Shown piece after piece: positions 1-6,674 of a stretch of DNA of 9,651 nt. The translations under genes were made by a program, and so were the position numbers. Within the stretch, counting starts at the first letter, position 1, and the number at the start of each line of letters is the position of its first letter. The notes beneath the pieces were generated by a model. The model was not told the origin of the DNA and did not search any database. It saw only the letters and a program-made list of their open reading frames with translations. Origin of the DNA: CAYLNH01 sp964384625 (lineage in GTDB: Bacteria; Verrucomicrobiota; Lentisphaeria; JABSQK01). The stretch is from assembly GCA_964384625.1 (NCBI GenBank), contig CAYLNH010000277.1, positions 1 to 9,651 of the forward strand, read 5' to 3'.

Positions 1-52
1 CCTCTTGAGAGTCGGGACTCGAGGCAAAGAAGGGCAGTAATCGAGGGCTTAC
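1..52 (+). repeat. Left copy of a 52-bp inverted repeat flanking the window
   Basis: These 52 bases match the reverse complement of 9572-9623 at 49 of 52 positions, with mismatches at 14, 28 and 29. Identity falls away sharply after base 52. The first 24 bases can fold: CCTC (1-4) with GAGG (21-24) and GAGTC (9-13) with GACTC (16-20), leaving a 4-base bulge TTGA (5-8) and a 2-base loop. The mismatch at 14 lies in the loop, so both copies keep the stem. The window begins exactly at base 1 of the repeat, so the outer flank cannot be examined for a target-site duplication. It may be a dispersed intergenic repeat, a REP or MITE-like element, or a true terminal inverted repeat. The match itself is certain; its nature is not. 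Confidence 0.93.
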
Positions 53-60
53 GAATACTT

Positions 61-112
61 CGGCCACCGGTGGCTGGCCGGGAGGGACAGGGTATAGTAC
101 GCTCCGAAACGA
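61..112 (+). promoter_or_regulatory. Possible promoter and hairpin upstream of the glycosyltransferase
   Basis: CGGCCA (61-66) pairs with TGGCCG (75-80) around an 8-base loop, and CCACCGGTGG (64-73) is itself a perfect palindrome. Just downstream, TATAGT (93-98) resembles a -10 box, but I find no convincing -35 box at the usual distance. No T-run follows the hairpin, so it is not an intrinsic terminator. This is a weak call based on position before the first gene. Confidence 0.2.
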
Positions 113-151
113 ATGGAACCTGGAGATTGCGGGCGCGGCCCGACAGCCGGC

Positions 152-1357
152 ATGAAGATCTGCCATGTGATAACCCGGATGATTGTGGGCGGCGCTCAGG
201 AGAACACTCTCTTCACCGTCAAGGGACACCTGGCTCACGGCCATGAAACCGTGCTGGTGACGGGGCCCTCGGACGGGCCGGAAGGCAAGCTGCTGCAGGG
301 CCAGAAGATCCAGAACCTGCGGATCGAGCTGGTGGACTCCATGGTGCGCGAGGTGAATACCGTCAAGGACCTCCAGACGTACTTCCGGCTGAAGCGCTTT
401 TTCAGGAAAGAGAAGTTCGACGTGGTGCATACGCACAGTTCGAAGGCCGGTGTTCTGGGCCGGGTGGCCGCGCGCAAAGCCGGCGTGCCGGTAGTCGTCC
501 ACACGGTTCACGGCCAGGCGTTTCATCGCTATCAGTCAAAGCGAAAAAACTCCCTGTATATTCGGGCCGAGAAATACGCCGCCCGGTATTGCGACAAGAT
601 CTTTACGGTTGCCGACGCAATGGTAGAGCAATGCGTCGAAGCGCGGATAGCGCCGCGGACGATGTACAAGACGGTCTACAGCGGCATGGACCTCGAGCCT
701 TATCTGCAGCAGGAACGTGACGCCGAACTGGCGCAGAAGCTTGGCCTGCCGGAAGGCGTCCCGGTGGTCGGCAAGATCGCCCGGCTGTTCGAATTGAAAG
801 GGCACGAATACCTGATTGAGGCGGCGGAGATGATCCTCGACGAAGTCGGTGATGTACGCTTTCTGCTGGTCGGTGACGGCGTCTTGCGCGACGACCTCCA
901 GCTGGCCGTACGCCGGGCGAACCTGCAGGAGAACTTCGTCTTTGCCGGCCTGGTCGCGCCGCGCAAGATCCCGAACTACGTCAGCCTTATGGACGTCCTG
1001 GTTCACCTCTCACTGCGCGAGGGGCTGCCGCGCACGGTGGTGCAGGCGATGGCCGGCGGCAAGCCGGCGGTCGGGTTCTCGCTGGACGGCACGCCGGAAG
1101 CGATTGTTGACGGCGAGACGGGCTATCTCTGTCCGCCGGAATCGGTATTGTCGGTGGCGGCGGCGGTGATCAAACTGCTGAAAGCGCCGGAGCGGGCCGC
1201 GGCGATGGGCGCTGCCGGCCGGGAACGGGCGAAGGCGAAGTGGGACTGGCGCCGGATGGTCAACATCCTCGAACAGGAATACGCCGAACTGTACCGGCAG
1301 AAAACCGGCGAAGCGCCCACGGGCCCGAAGCCTTCTGAATCGGACAAGGACGAATGA
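152..1357 (+). CDS. GT4-family glycosyltransferase (GT-B fold)
   Basis: This is a 401-residue cytoplasmic or membrane-associated retaining glycosyltransferase that likely adds a sugar from a nucleotide donor during surface or exopolysaccharide synthesis. The N-terminal Rossmann domain has the GGAQ loop (residues 13-16) and HTHSSKAGVLGR (93-104). The C-terminal donor domain has GKIARLFELKGHEYLIEA (207-224), with Arg211 and Lys216 in the usual donor-phosphate positions, then LVGDG (239-243) and REGLPRTVVQAMAGGKPAV (289-307). The classical E-x7-E motif reads E290-x7-Q298, so the second Glu is Gln; I recall similar EGLxRxxxQA variants in other GT4 proteins, so activity is likely kept. The start at 152 gives the standard MKICHVITRMIVGGAQ opening; an in-frame ATG at 113 would add 13 unlikely residues. 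Neither start has a strong Shine-Dalgarno. The tail (about 385-401) is polar and probably disordered. The acceptor cannot be inferred. Confidence 0.93.
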   Translation: MKICHVITRMIVGGAQENTLFTVKGHLAHGHETVLVTGPSDGPEGKLLQGQKIQNLRIELVDSMVREVNTVKDLQTYFRLKRFFRKEKFDVVHTHSSKAGVLGRVAARKAGVPVVVHTVHGQAFHRYQSKRKNSLYIRAEKYAARYCDKIFTVADAMVEQCVEARIAPRTMYKTVYSGMDLEPYLQQERDAELAQKLGLPEGVPVVGKIARLFELKGHEYLIEAAEMILDEVGDVRFLLVGDGVLRDDLQLAVRRANLQENFVFAGLVAPRKIPNYVSLMDVLVHLSLREGLPRTVVQAMAGGKPAVGFSLDGTPEAIVDGETGYLCPPESVLSVAAAVIKLLKAPERAAAMGAAGRERAKAKWDWRRMVNILEQEYAELYRQKTGEAPTGPKPSESDKDE

Positions 1358-1758
1358 AACGGCACTGGATCGAGTACGCTGAGACCTGGCAGAACGCGCC
1401 GATGGCCTTCTGGGTTCACCGGGAGGTCGATGCCGAACATTGGTTTCAGGCGACGCGTTTCGAGCCGCCGGCTCCCGCTGTCGAACCGGGGAAGGGCTAC
1501 CCGATCTACTTCGTCGAGTGCGACGGCTTCACCTTTGAATTTTCGTCGTTGCCGCAAATTGAGCGCTGCATCGACATTCTCTCCCGCAAAGCCATGCCCA
1601 GTTCGCTGGAGCTGTCCGGTCAGCGCGGCACCAGCAAAGGGCCGAACTCCCATTGGCTCAGTCGACTGCCGCAGAAAGCGACGCCGTGGAAGTATCGGCA
1701 GAAGGCCGTCGCCTATTTGCGGCAGGTCCTGGACGGGCTTCGCAATCGCAATGCGTAG
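1354..1758 (+). CDS. Small conserved-looking protein of unknown function, coupled to the glycosyltransferase
   Basis: This encodes a 134-residue soluble protein with no signal peptide or membrane segment. I do not recognise a named family. Its ATG overlaps the stop of the glycosyltransferase (ATGA, 1354-1357), and AAGGA (1346-1350) lies just upstream, which supports real translation and coupling. The sequence is rich in aromatic residues and Trp, with YPIYFVECDGFTFEF (about 49-63) suggesting beta strands. A C-terminal stretch GPNSHWLSRLP (about 95-105) followed by PWKYR and a helix (YRQKAVAYLRQVLDGL) looks like a conserved motif block. Coupling to a glycosyltransferase suggests co-expression but does not show a function. 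I am confident it is a gene from the overlap and the protein-like composition, and have no basis for a role. Confidence 0.72.
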   Translation: MKRHWIEYAETWQNAPMAFWVHREVDAEHWFQATRFEPPAPAVEPGKGYPIYFVECDGFTFEFSSLPQIERCIDILSRKAMPSSLELSGQRGTSKGPNSHWLSRLPQKATPWKYRQKAVAYLRQVLDGLRNRNA

Positions 1759-1762
1759 GCTC

Positions 1763-1779
1763 TTGCCGCAGAGCGGCAA
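1763..1779 (+). terminator. Hairpin just after the 1354-1758 gene, weak terminator candidate
   Basis: TTGCCGC (1763-1769) and GCGGCAA (1773-1779) form a 7-bp perfect stem with a 3-base loop, four bases after the stop codon. No T-tract follows (the next bases are TCAGCGCCC), so it is not a canonical intrinsic terminator. It could stabilise the 3' end of the transcript or assist factor-dependent termination. Confidence 0.25.
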
Positions 1780-1837
1780 TCAGCGCCCACCGCGTCTCCC
1801 CCGTGAGTGACGGAACCGTCGAGAACCCCGGTTGTAT

Positions 1838-1995
1838 CACAAGCACCGTGAACGGCTTTTTGACCGGGCCCGGTGAATACCGGTTCTTGTGGCCGCGTCT
1901 ATTTGACTGTACTGTAAAGGCAAGGCCGGTCGCGAGTGGAAAGCTGATGACAGCGGCCGATGTCCGGGAGCACCCGAAAGGGTAGCGGGATAGAC
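1838..1995 (+). promoter_or_regulatory. Structured region in the leader of the fusion-protein gene
   Basis: This stretch before the gene at 2028 holds several inverted repeats. CACAAGCACCG (1838-1848) pairs with CGGTTCTTGTG (1881-1891) at 10 of 11 positions, enclosing the perfect 12-base palindrome ACCGGGCCCGGT (1863-1874). GGCCG (1924-1928) can pair with CGGCC (1954-1958). ACCC-GAAA-GGGT (1972-1983) forms a GNRA-tetraloop hairpin that can extend through CCG (1964-1966) with CGG (1986-1988) and GT with AC at its base. No promoter with both boxes stands out; TTGACT (1903-1908) lacks a partner -10. The arrangement could be an operator or a cis-regulatory RNA leader. I could not match it to a riboswitch class, and high GC makes some hairpins expected by chance. 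Confidence 0.3.
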
Positions 1996-2027
1996 AACAG
2001 GAACGGGGGCAGCAACGGAGGCCAGCG

Positions 2028-4163
2028 ATGTCTGTGCGGCACCCGGACCGGCGGGGCAGGGGGAGCTTACTGACGGTGGTTTGCCTGGCGGCCTGTCTCT
2101 GGCTGGGCAGCATCCGGGCCGAGACTCGGCGCCGTACCGAATTGTATGTGCCGACCAGAGATGTCGAGGAACGGATTGAGGCGTTGCTGGATGCGTATTT
2201 CACTGCGACCAGCGAGGCCGAACGCGGGGAGGTCCTGGAGCAATTGGAACAGACCCGGCTGAAAGGGCGGCGTCCGGACCTGCAGTTGATGCGTACAGTT
2301 GCGGCCGGCGGGAAGCACTCCTTTCGGCATGAACCGGTGCCGTGGCGCCGGGGCACCAAACGGGGCTGGTATAACCTGACAATTCCGAAGGACTACAACC
2401 CCGAAACATCCTGGCCGCTGGTCATTGCGCTGCACGGCATGCCCAGTGACGGGGATAATCTGGTGCCGATATACGACCGCTATTTTCCGCAGCGCGGCTA
2501 CATCGTGCTTTACCCGACAACCCTGCACGCGGCTTCGTCCTGGCCGGCGCCGGATGAAAAGCGCGAACTGCTGCGGCTGCTCCAGCATGTCTGCCGGCGC
2601 TACCGCATTGACTATCGCCGCATCTATTGCACCGGCGCGTCCGGCGGCGGCATCGGTACCTGGCACTGGTTGGTGACGGAGCCGCGACTGTTTGCCGCCG
2701 GCGTCGCATTTTCCGCCGCCGGCACGATCTTCGACCAACGCTTGAAGGCGATCAAGGGAACCCCGTTTTACGTGCACCACGGCAGCCTGGATCCGATTTC
2801 GGTGCGCTCTACCCGCGCCTCAGTGCAACTGGCGCGCAAGCACGGTGTCACGATCGAGTTTCATCTCTCCGAGGGCACCGGCCACGACCCGCCGCGGGCC
2901 GATTGGGAACGGGGGTTCAAGTGGTTGACCAGGCAGCCGCCGAACCCGGTCTACGCCCGCTTCCTGCTGGAACGCCAGGTCGGCACGCTGCCCCTGGGCT
3001 ACCCGAAGTACAAGCCGTTCGCCGGTGTGTTTGACGCGGCCGAGTTGAAGCGTGCGGTTGCCGCCCACCGCGTGCAACCCGACCGCTGGCTGTTTCCCGC
3101 CGAAGCGCCGAAAGGAACCTTCGTCTCCCGCTGCGTGGCCGTTGCCCGTATCGTTGATCCCGATGCCTCGGTCGAGCCGGTCATTGATGCCGTCGCCGGC
3201 ATCGCCGCCGATGTCGGCGTACGGTTCAAAGCAGGAATGAGCCGCGAACAGAAACTCTATGAGCTGAACCGAGTCTTCTTCGGCAGATACGGCTTCGGTC
3301 CGGACCCGCTGGATCCTTACCTGTGCCGGCCGGAGGCCACCTTGATGCCGCTTGTGATCAAGACGAAACGCGGCAATTCCTTCGGACTGACGGCGCTGTA
3401 CTGTGTTGTGGCGCACGCCCTCGATCTGCCGGTCTTCCCGGTGGTCACGCCCTACCATGCCTTTGCCCGCTACGACGACGGCAAACTGCAGGTCAACATC
3501 GAAATGACGGAAGCCGGTACGCGATTCAGCGATTCAATCTATATTGTCGGCTACGGGCTGCAGAAGATCGATGACCGCCGGACGCTCTACCGGCGGTCGG
3601 CGGGAAACCTGATTGCGGCGCAGATCACCGCTCTGGCAAGGGGGGCCTGTCGCGCCGGCAATAAACTCAAGGCGCTCGAGGGGGTCCGCGCCGCCCGGCT
3701 GGCGGCGGCGGACTGCTATCCTGCCGACGTATTGGAAGGTCGGCTGCTGGTGTCCGGCAACGAACCGGCAAAAGCCCTGGAGGTCCTTGAACGGGCCGCC
3801 AAACGCTGGCCGCGATACGCCGAAGCTCCGTATCGGGCGGCTGAGATTCAGCTGAAACGGGGGAAGACCGCCGCTGCTGAGGAGTTGTTTGGGCAAAGCA
3901 CGAAGGCGCCCATCCTGCCGGTCGTCAACGGTCGTCAGTTTCGGGCTCAGACGTACTTCCGAATTGCCGAACTCCACTATGATGCGGCGCTGAAATACAA
4001 ACGCGGGGAGAGCTACGAGGTGATCTCGTACAACCGTTGCGGGCGCGCCCTGCGAGCCTGTCTGCAGCTTCGACCGACGCATTTGAAGGCGCGTGTCATG
4101 TGGGTCCACCTCGACGGCCGCACTCGCGTCCGCCCCCGGGAATCTTCCGGAATCCCCTTGTAA
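2028..4163 (+). CDS. Exported alpha/beta hydrolase (esterase) fused to a SirB1/transglutaminase-like domain and TPR-like tail
   Basis: This 711-residue protein starts with a signal peptide (about 1-31, basic n-region, hydrophobic 13-27, likely cleavage after SIRA). LAAC at 20-23 could alternatively be a lipobox, so a lipoprotein is possible. Residues about 100-300 form an alpha/beta hydrolase of the PHB-depolymerase/feruloyl-esterase type: oxyanion HG at 136-137, nucleophile Ser205 in GASGGG, probable acid Asp255 in HHGSLDP, and His286 in GTGHDPP. Residues about 400-510 resemble the SirB1-like transglutaminase core (Transglut_core2): LYELNRVFFGRYGF, KRGNSFGLTALY, TPYHAFARYDDG and NIEMTEAG. 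The position where related proteins often carry Cys (RGNC) is Ser451 here, while His477 remains. Residues about 541-690 are helical and TPR-like, clearest at 581-621. GGAGG at 2017-2021, six bases before the ATG, sets the start. An exported ester-cleaving role is likely; the substrate is unknown. Confidence 0.88.
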   Translation: MSVRHPDRRGRGSLLTVVCLAACLWLGSIRAETRRRTELYVPTRDVEERIEALLDAYFTATSEAERGEVLEQLEQTRLKGRRPDLQLMRTVAAGGKHSFRHEPVPWRRGTKRGWYNLTIPKDYNPETSWPLVIALHGMPSDGDNLVPIYDRYFPQRGYIVLYPTTLHAASSWPAPDEKRELLRLLQHVCRRYRIDYRRIYCTGASGGGIGTWHWLVTEPRLFAAGVAFSAAGTIFDQRLKAIKGTPFYVHHGSLDPISVRSTRASVQLARKHGVTIEFHLSEGTGHDPPRADWERGFKWLTRQPPNPVYARFLLERQVGTLPLGYPKYKPFAGVFDAAELKRAVAAHRVQPDRWLFPAEAPKGTFVSRCVAVARIVDPDASVEPVIDAVAGIAADVGVRFKAGMSREQKLYELNRVFFGRYGFGPDPLDPYLCRPEATLMPLVIKTKRGNSFGLTALYCVVAHALDLPVFPVVTPYHAFARYDDGKLQVNIEMTEAGTRFSDSIYIVGYGLQKIDDRRTLYRRSAGNLIAAQITALARGACRAGNKLKALEGVRAARLAAADCYPADVLEGRLLVSGNEPAKALEVLERAAKRWPRYAEAPYRAAEIQLKRGKTAAAEELFGQSTKAPILPVVNGRQFRAQTYFRIAELHYDAALKYKRGESYEVISYNRCGRALRACLQLRPTHLKARVMWVHLDGRTRVRPRESSGIPL

Positions 4164-4174
4164 TCGCAGTCTCC

Positions 4175-4212
4175 CCCGGCAAGAATATTAACGATAATAC
4201 TATCGCGCCGGG
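4175..4212 (+). promoter_or_regulatory. Nested hairpin with AT-rich core before the CBM96-like gene
   Basis: CCCGGC (4175-4180) pairs with GCCGGG (4207-4212), and inside it CGATA (4192-4196) pairs with TATCG (4201-4205) around a 4-base loop. The core (4181-4204) is strikingly AT-rich for this DNA and contains -10-like GATAAT (4193-4198) and TATTAA (4186-4191). TTGTAA (4158-4163) is a possible -35 box but is 22 bases from TATTAA, which is too far. It could be a promoter with operator symmetry or a transcript-end hairpin; no T-tract follows. Confidence 0.28.
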
Positions 4213-4264
4213 CGTGAGTCGTCCGGCGGTTTGAGAGATCATGCAAGACAGGGAGAAGATCCGT

Positions 4265-4993
4265 ATGAAGTTCATCAGTACAGTGCTGCTTACCGGCCTT
4301 CTGGCCGGCGCCGCAACGGCCGGTTCGCGCCGGGAGAAAGCTGTCTCCACCAAGGACGGCAAGGGCGCCGATGCCCAGATCTCGCCGGTCGCCGAGAAGT
4401 GCAGCGGCGACGGTCCGACGGCCGCGGCCAAGCATACGATCCACCACAAAGGCTGGGCCAAGGTCTATCTGCGTTTCGATCTGGCCGGCCGGCGCGGCCG
4501 GCGCAAGATCAACCCGCGTTATCTTGCCGACGCCCGTCTCGTCCTGAAGATCGACACGAAGCATGCCGCTCTGATCGACAACTGGAGCTATAACATTTTC
4601 GTGCTGAAGGAGCTCTCCGGGTTCGGCAAATCCCGCGACGGCAAGGTGAAAAAGCTCAGCAAGACCTGGGCTGAAGGCGAGATCAACTGGCAGAATGCCC
4701 CGGCCAACGACGAGCTCAGTTCCGGCGGTGCATTCGATGCGGACGCGGATGAACGCAGCGGCGGGGTGTTGCTGAAGTATGTTGATTTCGCCGGCACGCT
4801 GACGCTGAAGCAGGGAGATCGCGGGCCCTATGAATTCAGCAGTAAGGAGTTCCTGGAGATTCTGAAGCGGCGAAAAGGTCCGCTGATCTCGATCATCATC
4901 ACCCGCGTCGACCAGCACAACAACGTTGTCCCGTTCGCGACGAAAGAGAACGAGGCGGGTCCGGCGCCGTCCCTGTTGCTGACCGAGAAGTAG
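4265..4993 (+). CDS. Secreted DNRLRE/CBM96-like carbohydrate-binding protein
   Basis: This encodes 242 residues: a signal peptide (MKFISTVLLTGLLAGAATA, 1-19) followed by a single beta-rich DNRLRE/CBM96-like domain over almost the whole mature protein. Diagnostic segments are KVYLRFDL (66-73), the strand NPRYLADARLVLKI (83-96) and TWAEGEINWQNAP (134-146), the family's W-x-E-G-x-x-x-W-x-N-x-P signature. CBM96 members bind polysaccharides such as alginate, and DNRLRE domains occur in many secreted polysaccharide-degrading proteins. No catalytic domain is attached, so it may be a stand-alone binding or surface-matrix protein. I chose the ATG at 4265 because it begins the signal peptide and has GGGAG (4251-4255) nine bases upstream; an in-frame ATG at 4241 would put eight charged residues in front. 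It follows the fusion-protein gene by 101 bases, and both products are predicted to be exported. Confidence 0.85.
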   Translation: MKFISTVLLTGLLAGAATAGSRREKAVSTKDGKGADAQISPVAEKCSGDGPTAAAKHTIHHKGWAKVYLRFDLAGRRGRRKINPRYLADARLVLKIDTKHAALIDNWSYNIFVLKELSGFGKSRDGKVKKLSKTWAEGEINWQNAPANDELSSGGAFDADADERSGGVLLKYVDFAGTLTLKQGDRGPYEFSSKEFLEILKRRKGPLISIIITRVDQHNNVVPFATKENEAGPAPSLLLTEK

Positions 4994-5013
4994 AGGAGCC
5001 GTTTTCCGGGGGC

Positions 5014-5049
5014 AAAAAAAAACCCGGCCGACCTAATTGGTCAGCCGGG
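5014..5049 (-). terminator. Intrinsic terminator active on the - strand
   Basis: CCCGGC (5023-5028) with GCCGGG (5044-5049), and GACC (5030-5033) with GGTC (5039-5042), form a 10-bp stem with one C/A mismatch and a 5-base loop TAATT. Nine A residues (5014-5022) lie on the left side, so reading the - strand gives a GC-rich hairpin followed by nine T residues. On the + strand the hairpin is followed by CGCCTTCGGGG and no T-run, so it is a poor terminator for the gene ending at 4993. No - strand protein gene precedes it. Confidence 0.75.
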
Positions 5050-5102
5050 CGCCTTCGGGGGGATGTTGTGAACACGACGGGGTGGATGGGAAGCCCCGTC
5101 GC
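5014..5102 (-). ncRNA. Candidate small RNA of about 90 nt between the CBM96-like and sulfatase genes
   Basis: The - strand shows a possible promoter (boxes at 5131-5136 and 5109-5114), a predicted start near 5102, a perfect 8-bp hairpin at the very 5' end (5075-5082 with 5094-5101, 11-base loop) and a strong intrinsic terminator at 5049-5014. No convincing ORF on this strand explains the terminator. The transcript would not overlap either neighbouring coding region, so it would act in trans or on the flanking UTRs. The terminator is solid; the promoter and the RNA itself are inferred. Confidence 0.4.
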
Positions 5103-5108
5103 ATTATC

Positions 5109-5136
5109 ACTATGACGCATTTCTGGATGAGTTCAA
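5109..5136 (-). promoter_or_regulatory. Possible sigma70-type promoter on the - strand
   Basis: Read on the - strand, TTGAAC (5136-5131) and CATAGT (5114-5109) are spaced by 16 bases and each match 4 of 6 consensus positions. A GATAAT (5108-5103) follows immediately but would give a 22-base spacer. Together with the terminator at 5014-5049 it would define a short transcript. The match is weak alone and gains weight only from that terminator. Confidence 0.3.
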
Positions 5137-5268
5137 GTGGAATTCGGCAATATGCACGATGAAAATTGAAATCTGCCGGGGCCCGTCGGCCGGCGCTTGC
5201 CAACCGCAAAACCTGGTTCACGGTAGGACTTCGCCGCAATTTCTCGAATTGACAGGAGTACCCGGGCC

Positions 5269-6666
5269 ATGAGCCAGCCGAAACCGAATATCGTCGTCTT
5301 CTTCACGGACGATCAGCGCTTTGACACAATCCATGCTCTGGGCAACGACCGGATCCGCACGCCGGTGATGGACAGTCTGGTGGCGAGCGGCACGGCGTTT
5401 GTCAACGCCGGTATTATGGGCGGCACCAGCGGCGCCGTCTGCATGCCGAGCCGGGCCATGTTGATGAGCGGCCGGACGTTGTTCAGCCTCGAGAAGCAGG
5501 GGCAGAATATCCCCGCGGACCACACGCTGCTGGGCGAGGCCCTTCAGGGAGCCGGCTATCAGACCTTCGGCACCGGCAAGTGGCACAACGGCAAGTCGGC
5601 CTACGCCCGCAGTTTCACCGACGGCGCCGAGATCTTCTTCGGCGGCATGGGCGATCACTGGAATGTGCCGGCATACGACTACGATCCGACAGGCAAATAC
5701 GACAGCACCTGCCCGCGCTGTCCGAATCCCTGGGGTTCCAATGAACTGGAACAGCGGAACGGCGATCATATCATCGGCGGCAAGCATTCCAGCGAGCTGT
5801 TCTGCGAAGCGGCGATGGACTACCTGGATCGCTGTGACGACGACAAGCCGTTCTTCATGTACATCTCATTCATGGCACCCCATGATCCGCGGACGATGCC
5901 GTCGGAGTATCTCCAGATGTACGACCCGGCGGACATCGAACTGCCGCCGAACTTCATGATGACCCATCCCTTCAACAACGGCGAACTGCGGATCCGCGAT
6001 GAACTGCTGGCGCCGTTCCCGCGGCTGCCGGACGAGATCAAACGGCATATCGCCGAGTACTACGCGATGATCACGCATGCAGATGCGCAGATCGGCCGGG
6101 TGATCGACAAACTGAAGGCGAAGGGCTGCTTTGAGAACACGGTCATCGTCTTCGCCGGCGATAACGGTCTGGCGGTCGGCCGGCACGGTCTGATGGGCAA
6201 ACAGAGCAACTACGAGCACAGCATTCGCGTGCCGCTGATCCTGTCCGGTCCCGGTATCCCGGCCGGGCAGCGCAGCGAGGCGTTCTGCTACCTGCTGGAC
6301 ATCTATCCGACGCTGTGCGAGTTGATCGGCGCCGCGATTCCGGATTCCGTGGAAGGCAAAAGCCTGGTGCCGGCACTGCAGGATCCGCAGGCGAAAATCC
6401 GAGAACTGATGCATTACGCCTACACCGATAAACACCGGGCCGTCCGCGACGCGCAGTACAAGTTGATCGAATACGTTGTCGAAGGTAAACGCACGACGCA
6501 ATTGTTCGATTGGCATGAAGATCCCTGGGAACTGAATAACCTGGCAGAGGACGCGAGCTGCGCCGACACCGTGGCGCGTCTGCGGCAGGAACTCCGTCGC
6601 TGGCAGACGGAGTACGGTGATGTAACGGAAATGGGACGGACCTTCTGGTCCGCCTGGGACGATTGA
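5269..6666 (+). CDS. Formylglycine-dependent (type I) sulfatase without signal peptide
   Basis: This 465-residue enzyme of the alkaline-phosphatase superfamily likely hydrolyses a sulfate ester. Metal-binding Asp14 and Asp15 lie in FFTDDQR, and Cys58 in CMPSR (58-62) is the residue oxidised to formylglycine. GTGKWH (101-106), APHDPR with His205, FAGDNG with Asp298 and Asn299, and Lys311 in LMGKQS supply the other active-site positions. The length is normal for the family. Cys148 and Cys151 (CPRC) lie in a variable insertion and could be structural. The protein starts directly with PKPNIVVFFTDDQR and has no signal peptide, so it is predicted cytoplasmic, acting on small imported sulfated substrates. 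AGGAG (5254-5258) sits ten bases before the ATG. No sulfatase-maturing enzyme is encoded here. The substrate cannot be read from sequence. It heads a tight cluster with the next two genes. Confidence 0.94.
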   Translation: MSQPKPNIVVFFTDDQRFDTIHALGNDRIRTPVMDSLVASGTAFVNAGIMGGTSGAVCMPSRAMLMSGRTLFSLEKQGQNIPADHTLLGEALQGAGYQTFGTGKWHNGKSAYARSFTDGAEIFFGGMGDHWNVPAYDYDPTGKYDSTCPRCPNPWGSNELEQRNGDHIIGGKHSSELFCEAAMDYLDRCDDDKPFFMYISFMAPHDPRTMPSEYLQMYDPADIELPPNFMMTHPFNNGELRIRDELLAPFPRLPDEIKRHIAEYYAMITHADAQIGRVIDKLKAKGCFENTVIVFAGDNGLAVGRHGLMGKQSNYEHSIRVPLILSGPGIPAGQRSEAFCYLLDIYPTLCELIGAAIPDSVEGKSLVPALQDPQAKIRELMHYAYTDKHRAVRDAQYKLIEYVVEGKRTTQLFDWHEDPWELNNLAEDASCADTVARLRQELRRWQTEYGDVTEMGRTFWSAWDD

Positions 6667-6674
6667 AGGCGACG

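Noticed and set aside
1913..1998. Cyclic-di-GMP (GEMM) riboswitch
   Set aside because: AAAGGCAA, a GAAA tetraloop and GGTAGCGGG recall parts of the motif, but their order and the paired elements do not match the consensus.
5023..5049. Terminator for the + strand CBM96-like gene
   Set aside because: The T-run is present only when read on the - strand; on the + strand GC-rich sequence follows the hairpin.
5249..5254. TTGACA as a -35 box for the sulfatase
   Set aside because: It overlaps the Shine-Dalgarno, and the matching -10 would fall inside the coding region with no suitable sequence there.
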